Origin: an uncultured Massilia sp.
GTDB lineage: Bacteria > Pseudomonadota > Gammaproteobacteria > Burkholderiales > Burkholderiaceae_D
DNA: 64,000 nt
Assembly (NCBI RefSeq): GCF_913773735.1
Contig: NZ_CAJYEB010000019.1
Span: 1 to 64,000 of the forward strand
Direction: 5' to 3'
The notes under the pieces were generated by a model. The model was not told where the DNA came from, did not search any database, and was given only the letters and a program-made list of their open reading frames with translations. The first letter of the stretch is position 1; every line of letters starts with the position of its first letter. Position numbers and translations under genes: made by a program. Positions 1 to 7,322 of the stretch are shown piece after piece.

Positions 1-59
1 GTGCACAGCGGTAACGCTTCGAGTACGGCAATCACGTCGTCGAACGCCAGAGCCTGCAT
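1..59 (-). CDS. Partial gene, N-terminus only, unidentified
   Basis: The minus strand has an ATG at 59-57 preceded by a good Shine-Dalgarno (GGGGAGG, about 5 nt away). The frame stays open to the window edge and gives about 19 residues beginning MQALAFDDVIAVLEALP. This is too short to assign a family. The gene reads away from the phospholipase gene and lies beyond its terminator, so it is a separate transcription unit. The start and RBS are seen directly; the function is unknown. Confidence 0.55.
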   Translation of the reverse strand, partial: MQALAFDDVIAVLEALPLC

Positions 60-142
60 TGCTGCCTCCCCATGAGTTACCTCGACAATGGGTGAGACTG
101 CCAGCGCAGCGGATGGTTCGCACAATGAACGCGAACAGCGCC

Positions 143-169
143 AAAAAAAACGGCCCCGCAGGGCCGTTT
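143..169 (-). terminator. Intrinsic terminator of the phospholipase gene
   Basis: Stem ACGGCCC (150-156), loop CGCA, stem GGGCCGT (161-167). On the minus strand it is followed by eight T (the A-run at 143-150). It lies about 30 nt downstream of the stop codon of the phospholipase/acid phosphatase gene. Confidence 0.85.
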
Positions 170-198
170 CGCGATGCCGGACGGTGTCGCCGCCCGCG

Positions 199-1890
199 TC
201 AGCGGAAGCTCAGCGTGCCCGTCAGGTCGCCCGGGCCCCGCGCCCCGCGCTGCGCGAACGCGGCGTCGCGCGCGGCCAGGCTGTCCAGCAGCGGCAGGCC
301 GTGCAGGCGCGTGATGAAGCGCATGATCGACGTGGTGTCGTAGAAGTTGTGGTCGACGGCGCCCTTCTTCGCATGCGGCGACACGACGATCGCCGGGATG
401 CGCGAACCGGGGCCCCAGCGATCGCCCTTGGGCGGCGCCACGTGGTCCCACCAGCCGCCGTTCTCGTCGAAGGTGATGACGACGACCATGTCCTTCCACT
501 GCGGCGACTTTTTCAGGTGCTCGATCACGTTGGCGACGTGCGCATCGCCCGACTCGACGTCGGAATAGCCCGCGTGCAGGTTCAGGTTGCCCTGCGGCTT
601 GTAGAACGCCACGGCCGGCAGCTTGCCGGCGACGGCGTCGGCGATGAACTTGTTCGAGATCGGGCTGTCGCCCAGGCCGCCGTCGCGCAGGTGCTGCCTG
701 CGCGCCTCGGTGCCCGGCGCGAATTGCCGGAAGTAGTTGAACGGCTGGTGGTGGAACTGGAAGTTCGGGCGCGCGCCTTCGCCGCGGCCGTCCAGCGCCG
801 CCTGCCAGGCGCCGCCGTACCAGGCCCAGTCGACGCCCTTCCTGCTCAGCAGGTCGCCGATGGTGTCGTAGGTCTGCGGCGGCAGCGTCGACGGATCCTG
901 CGGGTCGGCCAGTTGCGCGTCGCCGCCCGGGGCCGGACGCACCCAGCTCGGCTGGTACGGCGGCGCCATCGTGTTGACCGCATAGCCGTCCGGCGTGATC
1001 GCGCCGTTGTTGACGAACTTCGGCTTGCCCTCCAGCGCCGACTTCGGCGAGTCCGGCGCCAGCGCCAGGCGCGTGCCATGCGGGCCATCGTCGAGCACGG
1101 CGATCTTGCGCTTGGCCGGGGTCTGGGCCGCGTTGAAGTATTCCGGCACGCGGCCGCTGATCAGGAACTGGTGGTTCAGGTAGGAACCGCCGAAGGCCGC
1201 CATGAAGAAGTTGTCGCACAGCGTGTACTCGCGCGCGATCTGCCACAGGCCCAGGTTCTTCGACGTCTCGCCGTAGCGGCCCATCACCAGCGCGCCGCTG
1301 TCGCCCCAGGCGACGAAGCCGTCGTTCTTGCCGCCGTTGATCTGCATCTGGTTGTGATAGAAGGCGTGCACCAGGTCGCGCGTGATGATCCCTTCCGGCA
1401 GCGGCTTGCCCTCGGCATCGGCCAGCCTGAACGGCGCGTTCGGCAGGTGCTGGATGTCGTCTTCCTTGATGGCGTAGTCCTTGCCGCCCAGGTTCTGGCG
1501 CGCCGGCACCATGCCGCCCCAGATCTTCGGCAGTTCCGCCAGCGGCGTGCCGTCGCGGTCCTTCTGCACGGCGGCGGCGGCCGGCACGGCCGACAGCGGC
1601 TGGGCCAGGCCCGGGAAGTCGGCGAACAGGTTGTTGAAGCTGCGGTTTTCGAGGTAGATCACGACCACGTTCTTGACATGCGCCTTGAGCTTGGCGTCGA
1701 GCGAGCCGGCGGCCGGCTTCGCCGCGGCCTTCGCCGGCGCTTTTTCCGCGGCCTGCGCCGCGCCGCTCGCCAGGCCCACCGCGGCGGCGGCCTGGAAGAT
1801 GCGGCGGCGCGACGGGCTGGCGGGCTGGTCGCCGCCATTGTCCTTGCCTTGATGTGGGAATCGGTCCTGGTCGTGGTCTTGCACTGGCAT
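199..1890 (-). CDS. Tat-exported phospholipase C / acid phosphatase family phosphoesterase
   Basis: 563-aa secreted phosphoesterase of the PF04185 family (bacterial phospholipase C, AcpA-type acid phosphatase), which releases phosphate from phospholipids or phosphate esters outside the cytoplasm. The N-terminus has a twin-arginine motif (SRRRIF, residues 27-32) followed by an Ala-rich hydrophobic stretch and AQA, indicating Tat export. The metal-binding core begins at ENRSF (81-85), and FDENGGWWDH near residue 460-480 is the second conserved metal site. The first ATG almost abuts an AGGAG; a GTG two codons downstream (1884) sits at ideal spacing and may be the true start. The gene is monocistronic with its own terminator. 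Substrate preference (phosphatidylcholine or phosphomonoesters) cannot be read from sequence. Confidence 0.85.
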   Translation of the reverse strand: MPVQDHDQDRFPHQGKDNGGDQPASPSRRRIFQAAAAVGLASGAAQAAEKAPAKAAAKPAAGSLDAKLKAHVKNVVVIYLENRSFNNLFADFPGLAQPLSAVPAAAAVQKDRDGTPLAELPKIWGGMVPARQNLGGKDYAIKEDDIQHLPNAPFRLADAEGKPLPEGIITRDLVHAFYHNQMQINGGKNDGFVAWGDSGALVMGRYGETSKNLGLWQIAREYTLCDNFFMAAFGGSYLNHQFLISGRVPEYFNAAQTPAKRKIAVLDDGPHGTRLALAPDSPKSALEGKPKFVNNGAITPDGYAVNTMAPPYQPSWVRPAPGGDAQLADPQDPSTLPPQTYDTIGDLLSRKGVDWAWYGGAWQAALDGRGEGARPNFQFHHQPFNYFRQFAPGTEARRQHLRDGGLGDSPISNKFIADAVAGKLPAVAFYKPQGNLNLHAGYSDVESGDAHVANVIEHLKKSPQWKDMVVVITFDENGGWWDHVAPPKGDRWGPGSRIPAIVVSPHAKKGAVDHNFYDTTSIMRFITRLHGLPLLDSLAARDAAFAQRGARGPGDLTGTLSFR

Positions 1891-2104
1891 CTCCTGTCGT
1901 GGCCGAGCGGGCCCTAAAACGACGATTATCGGAGCTTTTTTCTCGTTGGAAAAGAAAAAATCGCCGTCAATACGGGGCTTGCCTGCTTCGCCATTGACAT
2001 CCTGTTACGCATTCACGCCATTCCTTGACATCGATTTACCGCCGCCTACGCCGGTTAACGGGTGCGCGCCCCACAATCGTTCCGACACGAACGAAAGGAC
2101 GACC

Positions 2105-3607
2105 ATGAGAATGACGATGCGCTGGAAATTGACGCGCGGTGCGGCCGCCGCCGTCGCCCTGTCGCTGGCCTGCCTGCCCGGCGCCCGCGCAGTCACCGCA
2201 GCCACCGCGCCGCAGGCGCCGCAAGCCCAGGCCGGACCGGCGCCGATCGCGCTGCCCGATGCGCAGGTCGAGAAGCTGCTGGCGGCGTATGCCCTGATCA
2301 AGCACAACTACGTCGGCCAGACCGACGACGAGGCGCTGTTCGAAGGCGCGCTGTCCGGCATGCTGGCCTCGCTCGACCCGCATTCGCGCTACCTGGACAA
2401 GGAGGCGATGCTCGACATGCAGCGCGCGGATGCCGGCGAATACGTGGGCATCGGCATCGAGGTCGAGGACGACCGCGACCAGTTGCGCGTCGTGGCCGTC
2501 GCCGAGGGCTCGCCGGCCGAACGCGCCGGCATCGCGGGCGGCGACGTCATCGCCTCGGTCGACGGCGTCGCCACCATCGGCCAGGCGCGCGAGGACGTGG
2601 CGCGGCGCATGCGCGGCACGCCCGGCAGCACGGTGACGGTCGGCGTCGTCCATGGCGGCAGGCAGCGCGTGTTGCGCATCGCGCGCGCGGCGCTGCACGA
2701 CGCGACCGTGCGCACGCGCATGGCGGCGCCCGGACTGGCCTGGATCCGCATCACCGAATTCGGCGGCGCCACCGGCGCCGACCTGGCCGCGGCCCTGGCG
2801 GGCCTGGACGGCAAGGCGCCGCCGCGCGCCGTCGTGCTCGACCTGCGCAACGATCCGGGCGGCCTGGTGGCGGCCGCCGTCGCCGTCGCCGGCGCCTTCC
2901 TGCCGCCGGGCAGCGTGGTGTTCACGGCGCGCGGCCGCGAAGGCGGGGGCACCGCCACCGTCACCGCCGACCCGCGCTACTACCGTGCGCCGAACGAGGC
3001 CGACGTGCTGGCCGGCCTGCCCGCCTGGACCCGCACCGTGCCGCTCGCCGTGCTGGTCAACGGCGCCTCCGCCTCGTCGGCGGAACTCGTCGCCGGCGCC
3101 TTGCAGGACCACGGCCGCGCCACCGTCATCGGCACGCAGACCTTCGGCAAGGGTTCGATCCAGTCGGTGATTCCGCTGGGCGCCGACGACGGCATCAAGT
3201 TCACCGTCGCACGCTACTTCACGCCGGGCGGCCACGCGATCCAGGCGCAGGGCGTGACGCCCGACATCGTGGTCGCGCCCACGGCCGGCGCCGACGCGGG
3301 ACTGCTGGTGCGCGAAGCCGACCTGGCCCGGCACCTGCCGGCGGCCACCGCTGCGGTCCCGGCGCCGGGATCGGCAACGGCAACGGCAACGGCGACGGCA
3401 ACGGCAGCGGCAACGGCCGAGCCGCAGGCGCCGCGCAGCCCGGTCGAATCGACGCGCACCTTCGGCACCGGCGACGACAAGGCCCTGCAGGCCGCCGTCG
3501 CCCTGTTCGCGCCGGCGCCGCGGCGCACGCCGACGCTGGCCGGACTGCTGGGCAAGTGGAGCGCCCGCCTGAAGCCGGGCCTCGCGGGAACGGCCAGCGC
3601 GCCATGA
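2105..3607 (+). CDS. S41 family C-terminal processing peptidase (CtpA/Tsp-like)
   Basis: About 500-aa periplasmic serine protease that trims or degrades proteins from their C-termini. The chosen ATG at 2105 has a GAAAGGA RBS and opens a signal peptide (basic MRMTMRWKLTR, hydrophobic core, cleavage after about residue 29); the frame is open 53 codons further upstream but without export features. A PDZ domain lies around residues 110-195 (YVGIGIEV... AGIAGGDVI). The protease core has Ser324 in NGASASSAE and Lys349 in FGKGSIQ, 25 residues apart, matching the Ser/Lys dyad spacing of CtpB. A Thr/Ala-rich linker coded by a hexanucleotide repeat follows. The gene is monocistronic and converges on CYTH-CHAD. 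Confidence 0.88.
   Translation: MRMTMRWKLTRGAAAAVALSLACLPGARAVTAATAPQAPQAQAGPAPIALPDAQVEKLLAAYALIKHNYVGQTDDEALFEGALSGMLASLDPHSRYLDKEAMLDMQRADAGEYVGIGIEVEDDRDQLRVVAVAEGSPAERAGIAGGDVIASVDGVATIGQAREDVARRMRGTPGSTVTVGVVHGGRQRVLRIARAALHDATVRTRMAAPGLAWIRITEFGGATGADLAAALAGLDGKAPPRAVVLDLRNDPGGLVAAAVAVAGAFLPPGSVVFTARGREGGGTATVTADPRYYRAPNEADVLAGLPAWTRTVPLAVLVNGASASSAELVAGALQDHGRATVIGTQTFGKGSIQSVIPLGADDGIKFTVARYFTPGGHAIQAQGVTPDIVVAPTAGADAGLLVREADLARHLPAATAAVPAPGSATATATATATAAATAEPQAPRSPVESTRTFGTGDDKALQAAVALFAPAPRRTPTLAGLLGKWSARLKPGLAGTASAP
3372..3413 (+). repeat. In-frame hexanucleotide tandem repeat in the S41 protease gene
   Basis: Seven consecutive CGGCAA-type units (two with one substitution each) encode an Ala-Thr linker near the C-terminus of the protease. 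Because the unit is 6 bp, length change would alter linker length without shifting frame. Confidence 0.8.
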
Positions 3608-3624
3608 GGTCGGGAGCGTACCGG

Positions 3625-3679
3625 CATCACACGAGTGTCACAATGCGGTCAAACGGATGTCACATTCAGGCGTCAGAAT
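3625..3679 (+). promoter_or_regulatory. Four 11-bp-phased half-sites, Pho-box-like, with a possible -10
   Basis: Half-sites CATCACA (3625), TGTCACA (3636), GGTCAAA (3647) and TGTCACA (3658) are spaced exactly 11 bp apart. Eleven-base direct repeats of TGTCA-type heptamers are how PhoB and related OmpR-family regulators bind. A possible -10 (CAGAAT, 3674-3679) lies 9 nt after the last half-site on the plus strand. No plus-strand gene follows directly; a transcript would run antisense into the CYTH-CHAD gene. The repeats are seen; identification of the regulator is inference. Confidence 0.45.
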
Positions 3680-3775
3680 ATGCCTCGCTCCTAGGGAAAA
3701 GAGCGAAGGCGGATCTTCCGCCCTACCGGCGCCGGCGGTCGGGAAACATACCGGCACCAATTCCCGCTGGCGTGG

Positions 3776-5314
3776 TCAGCACGCCGCCTTCGCGCGCAGC
3801 CGCCGCTTGACGTGCCGGCCGGCGCGCGGCACCGCGTCCAGCGCCCGCATCGCCAGCACGCCGTCGATGAAGCCCAGCAGCCCGGCTTCCTGCGGCACGC
3901 GATCGCGCAGTTGCGCCACCAGTTCGCGCGCCACGAAGGCGTCGTTGATCTCGCCCAGCTCGTCCTGCATGTCCGCCAGCAGGTCGTGGCGGCGCGTCGC
4001 GCGCTTGCCGTGTTCCAGCGCGGCGAAGAACTCGCGCGCGTAGCGTTCCTTCTTGGCCGCGATGCGCACCTTGTGCAGGGCTTCCGGCTGCGCCAGGTCG
4101 TAGCCGCGGGCGCGCTTGCGCACGCGCGCGGACGCGTGCTGCACCAGTTGCGGCGCCGACTTGCGTACCTTCTGCGCCAGCGGATCGGGCGGCAGGCCCG
4201 CGTCCTGCGGCAGGCCGGCCGGCCGCCAGCCCTTGCCGGCGATCCAGCCGCCGAGCGCCAGCATCATGCCCGTGTAGCGCGGGCTGGCGATCGCCGCGCG
4301 CACCCTGGCGCGGTGGCGCTCGGCTTCCTCGCGCGCGGCGGCTTGCACGCGTGCCAGCGCCGGCTGGTGCGCCTCCGTCAGCGGCAGGGACGGCAGCACG
4401 GCGGCGAGGAACACGTCCCAGTTGCGCGCGTCGCCCAGTTCGCCCGCCAGCCAGTCGATGTCGCCGGCCAGCGGCTCGGGCAGCTGGAGCATGCCGCGCA
4501 CCATTGCCAGCGCGGCGCGCATGCGGCGCAGGCCCACGCGCATCTGGTGCAGGCCCTCGACGCTGCCCGCCTGCACCGCGGGCACGTTGGCCTGCATTTG
4601 CTGCAGGCAGTTGCCGACGATCGCGCCCAGCGCGTCGCCCAGGCTGGCCCGGCGCTCCAGGCCGACCGGCATGGCCTTGACGGCCTGCGGCTTGTCCTCG
4701 CCCGCCAGCGCATAGCCGCGCTCGGCCTTGCTGACGTTCTCGATGCGCACCGGGAGCGCCTGGTGCACCTGCTGCGCCAGTTCGTACAGGCGCGCCGGGT
4801 CGCCATCCTTGACCTCGAGTTCCAGTTCGCGCACCTGCGCCGTGCGCTCGCCGTGCTGCAGCTCGCCCACGTCGAGCGCGACCTCGACGTGGGTGCCGTC
4901 CGGCAGCGCCAGCATCCAGCTGGTGCGCTTGGTGCGGTTCACGAACACCGGTTCTTCCGCCAGGTGCAGGCCGCCGTTGCGGCGCGCCAGGTCGGGCAGG
5001 ACGGCGTCGAGCTGCTCGACGAAGAGGGCGAGGTCGGGCGCCTCCGAGGCGACCTCCGCTTCCAGCTCGGTGCGCTGGTGCATGCCGGCCAGCGCGCTGC
5101 CGCCCCCCTTGAGCGTCTGCACGTGGCGCGCGCCGGCGCTGCGCACGCGCAGGGCGTAGCCATGCTTCCACAGGTCGAAGGCGCCAGTGTCGAAATAGCG
5201 GTCGACGTGTTCCTCGTCGTGCGGCCTGGACACCGCGTTGGCGCGCAGCGCCGGGGTCTTCTTGATCTGGGCGGCACTGGCCGCGTCGACGGCCAGCTTG
5301 ATCTCGTATTCCAT
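3776..5314 (-). CDS. CYTH and CHAD domain-containing protein
   Basis: 512-aa cytoplasmic protein. Residues 1 to about 200 are a CYTH triphosphate-tunnel domain: the diagnostic ExExK motif is EYEIK at residues 2-6, followed by YFDT and the alternating Lys/Arg/Glu pattern expected of the tunnel. Residues about 220-505 are a CHAD domain, helical and rich in His and Arg/Lys (GLHQMRVGLRRMRA, KVRIAAKKERY). CYTH enzymes hydrolyse inorganic tripolyphosphate or related triphosphates, and CHAD domains bind polyphosphate, so a role in polyphosphate metabolism is likely. RBS AGGAGG lies 4 nt before the ATG. It is monocistronic; the exact substrate is unknown. Confidence 0.88.
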   Translation of the reverse strand: MEYEIKLAVDAASAAQIKKTPALRANAVSRPHDEEHVDRYFDTGAFDLWKHGYALRVRSAGARHVQTLKGGGSALAGMHQRTELEAEVASEAPDLALFVEQLDAVLPDLARRNGGLHLAEEPVFVNRTKRTSWMLALPDGTHVEVALDVGELQHGERTAQVRELELEVKDGDPARLYELAQQVHQALPVRIENVSKAERGYALAGEDKPQAVKAMPVGLERRASLGDALGAIVGNCLQQMQANVPAVQAGSVEGLHQMRVGLRRMRAALAMVRGMLQLPEPLAGDIDWLAGELGDARNWDVFLAAVLPSLPLTEAHQPALARVQAAAREEAERHRARVRAAIASPRYTGMMLALGGWIAGKGWRPAGLPQDAGLPPDPLAQKVRKSAPQLVQHASARVRKRARGYDLAQPEALHKVRIAAKKERYAREFFAALEHGKRATRRHDLLADMQDELGEINDAFVARELVAQLRDRVPQEAGLLGFIDGVLAMRALDAVPRAGRHVKRRLRAKAAC

Positions 5315-5438
5315 GATTCCTCCTGTCTCCAGACGCCACTGTAGCGCATCCCTCGCGCGTCACGATACACGGCAGGGCCCGGCATGGACGGTGCCGCGGA
5401 ACCGCCATCCACCATTCTTGGCCGCGGCGAGGTCATGG

Positions 5439-5456
5439 GTTTGCGCTGACGCAAAC
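5439..5456. promoter_or_regulatory. Perfect inverted repeat between CYTH-CHAD and the Hcp gene
   Basis: GTTTGCG - CTGA - CGCAAAC, arms of 7 nt, lies in the 253-nt divergent region. It is 111 nt upstream of the Hcp-like start and 124 nt upstream of the CYTH-CHAD start. It could be an operator; there is no T-run, so it is not a terminator. Confidence 0.35.
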
Positions 5457-5567
5457 GCCTGACGCGATGAATCGGGCGCTGCCGCATCGACGGACCTACC
5501 GGGGCGACTCCTCTCCTGATATGCTGATGAGCAACATCGACCCATCCCCCCCTATCGAGGAGGCGCC

Positions 5568-6110
5568 ATGAACTTCATCCTGCTGGAACCCGGCGATCCG
5601 GGCATCGTCGGCGCCGAGGACGACCGCAGCGGCACGCTGGCCGACGGCCTGGCGGTCGGCCCGTGCATCGAACTGGTATCGCTGCACCAGGGCATGAAGC
5701 AACAGATCACGACGGACGTCAGCAATGCCGCCCGCACGTCGGGCCGCCCGATCATTACCGAGTACACCTGCGTCAAGCACATCGACGGCCTGTCGCTCAC
5801 GTTCTACGACCATTGCCTGCGCGCCAAGCCGCTCGGCCAGGGCGCGCAACAGCCGACCCGGCTCCACCTCTGCCGCACCCGGGGCACGGTGGCGGAAATC
5901 GTCATGACGATCGCGCTGCGCGATGCGCTCATCGGCGAAATCCAGATGCAGGCGACGTCCGACGGCGTGCCGACGGAACAGTTCAAGCTGCACTTCACGG
6001 AGATCCTGTGGACCTATGCGGCGCAGCGCGACGGCGCCAGGACGGCCACGCCGCCATCGACGGGCTGGAGCGTCGCGCGCAATCGCCCGATCGCGGCGTT
6101 CACGCATTAA
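5568..6110 (+). CDS. Hcp-like type VI secretion tube protein (TssD family), isolated
   Basis: 180-aa protein that I assign to the Hcp (TssD) family by its pattern: a short N-terminal strand ending in LLEPG; GPCIELVSLHQGMKQQ; then SNAARTSGRP; KHIDGLSLTFYDHCL; IALRDALIGEIQM; EQFKLHFTEILWTY; and a C-terminal GWSVARN. Hcp forms the hexameric tube rings of the type VI secretion system and also acts as carrier or chaperone for small effectors. RBS AGGAGG is 6 nt before the ATG. No other T6SS gene (tssB, tssC, vgrG, clpV) is in the window, so this is an isolated copy that would need an apparatus encoded elsewhere. The DUF6150-like gene follows 17 nt downstream. Confidence 0.8.
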   Translation: MNFILLEPGDPGIVGAEDDRSGTLADGLAVGPCIELVSLHQGMKQQITTDVSNAARTSGRPIITEYTCVKHIDGLSLTFYDHCLRAKPLGQGAQQPTRLHLCRTRGTVAEIVMTIALRDALIGEIQMQATSDGVPTEQFKLHFTEILWTYAAQRDGARTATPPSTGWSVARNRPIAAFTH

Positions 6111-6127
6111 GGGAGGGGATCGGACAG

Positions 6128-6400
6128 ATGGCCATCCTCTACCAGACCACGAACATGGCCGACGCCACGTTGCGAGTCGCCCTCGTCCCGCGCGCCGACG
6201 CGGACCTGCTGGTGCATCGCGTCGCCACGCCGGGGTTGGCGCACGGCGACGCCCACTGGTTCATCACCCGTAGCAGATCCGACGCGATATCCCTGGTCCA
6301 TTTCACGAGCCTCGGCATGGCCCAGTTGACAGTCTGCTTCGTCGCCAGCCATGGCGAAGCGGGCTGGCAGAAGCCGCGCCCGCATTCCATCAGGCTCTAG
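6128..6400 (+). CDS. Small DUF6150-like protein paired with Hcp
   Basis: 90-aa protein with its own RBS (GGGAGGGG, about 9 nt before the ATG), 17 nt after the Hcp gene and so almost certainly cotranscribed. The pattern ILYQTTNMADA at the start, HGDAHWFITRSRSDA in the middle, and GMAQLTVCFVASHGEAGWQ at the end matches, from memory, the family named DUF6150, described as a short knotted beta-rich domain. There is no signal peptide or membrane segment. It could be Hcp cargo, a partner or an immunity-type protein; nothing in the sequence decides this. The family match is by recall, not by search. Confidence 0.65.
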   Translation: MAILYQTTNMADATLRVALVPRADADLLVHRVATPGLAHGDAHWFITRSRSDAISLVHFTSLGMAQLTVCFVASHGEAGWQKPRPHSIRL

Positions 6401-6415
6401 CAGCCTGCACGGGCG

Positions 6416-7189
6416 TCAATCGAACTTGCTGAAGTCCGGCTTGCGCTTTTCGAAGAACGCCGTGAACGCTTCCTTGGCCTCGCCACCCGTCAGCATCGCG
6501 CCGAAGCGCTCGTTCTCCACCGCGATGGTGTCCGCCACCAGCGCGGCGCGCGCGCGCTTCATCAGCGCCTTGGTCGTGCGGATCGAGGCGGCCGGCAGCC
6601 TGACCAGCTTGGCGGCCTGGCCCTGCGCGAAGGCCAGCAGTTCGGCGGCCGGCAGCACCTTCGCCACGATGCCCATCTCGAACGCTTCCTGGGCCGGGAA
6701 GGCTTCGCCCAGCATCAGCTTCTCGGCCGCGCGCGTGTAGCCGGCCGCCTGCGGCACCAGCAGCGACGAGGCGAATTCCGGGCACAGGCCCAGCTGCGCG
6801 AACGGCATCGAGAATTTCGCGTTGTCGGCCGCGTAGACCAGGTCGCAGTGCATCAGCATCGTGGTGCCGATGCCGACGGCCATGCCGGCGACGGCGGCCA
6901 CCACCGGCTTGGTGCAGCCTTCGAGCGCGCGCATGAACTGGAATACCGGGCGGTCTTCCGTCATCGAACCGGCGCCGACGTTGTTCAGGAAGTCGTCCAG
7001 GTCGTTGCCGGCGGTGAAGATCTCCGGCTTGCCGACGATCAGGATGGCGCGCACGCCGCTGTCGCCCTCGGCGTCGCGCAGGGCGTTCGCCATCGTCGTG
7101 TACATGGCGCCGGTGATGGCGTTCTTGCGCTCGGGGCGGTTGAAGGCGATGGTCAGGATGCCGTCGGATGTGGTGGTCAGGATTTCCAT
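6416..7189 (-). CDS. Enoyl-CoA hydratase/isomerase family protein
   Basis: 257-aa crotonase-fold enzyme that hydrates 2-enoyl-CoA to 3-hydroxyacyl-CoA. Oxyanion-hole motifs are AGNDLDDF (about residues 60-67) and VAAVAGMAVGIGTTM (about 98-112). The length is normal for single-domain crotonases. RBS GGAGA precedes the ATG. It is the last gene of the beta-oxidation cluster but lies beyond the thiolase terminator, so it may depend on readthrough or a separate promoter. Downstream it converges on the DUF6150-like gene with 15 nt between stops. Confidence 0.85.
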   Translation of the reverse strand: MEILTTTSDGILTIAFNRPERKNAITGAMYTTMANALRDAEGDSGVRAILIVGKPEIFTAGNDLDDFLNNVGAGSMTEDRPVFQFMRALEGCTKPVVAAVAGMAVGIGTTMLMHCDLVYAADNAKFSMPFAQLGLCPEFASSLLVPQAAGYTRAAEKLMLGEAFPAQEAFEMGIVAKVLPAAELLAFAQGQAAKLVRLPAASIRTTKALMKRARAALVADTIAVENERFGAMLTGGEAKEAFTAFFEKRKPDFSKFD

Positions 7190-7230
7190 CTGGGTCTCCG
7201 GTTGTTCGTTGTGGTGCGTCCGGTGAACGC

Positions 7231-7269
7231 GTGGACGGCGGCGCCAGCCAGGCGCCCGCCCACCCTACG
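7231..7269. repeat. Dispersed hairpin repeat, copy 1 (trailer CCCTACGA)
   Basis: GTGGACGG... GGCGCC, loop AGCCA, GGCGCC... CCCACCCTACGA forms an imperfect hairpin. It shares the opening GAACGCGTGGACGG with the copy at 55826 and the trailer with the copy at 41552. It lies in the gap between thiolase and enoyl-CoA hydratase, beyond the thiolase terminator. Confidence 0.65.
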
Positions 7270-7304
7270 AAAAAGGGTGGGTACGGCGAACCGTACCCAC
7301 CCTT
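7270..7304 (-). terminator. Intrinsic terminator after thiolase
   Basis: A perfect 14-bp stem, AAGGGTGGGTACGG (7273-7286) and its complement (7291-7304), with loop CGAA, followed on the minus strand by a T-run (A at 7270-7274). It is 19 nt beyond the thiolase stop codon. Confidence 0.85.
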
Positions 7305-7322
7305 CCATTGGCTAAGCGACGA

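Noticed and set aside
1946..2104. Upstream extension of the S41 protease
   Set aside because: The signal peptide and RBS begin at 2105, and the upstream 53 codons have no protein-like features.
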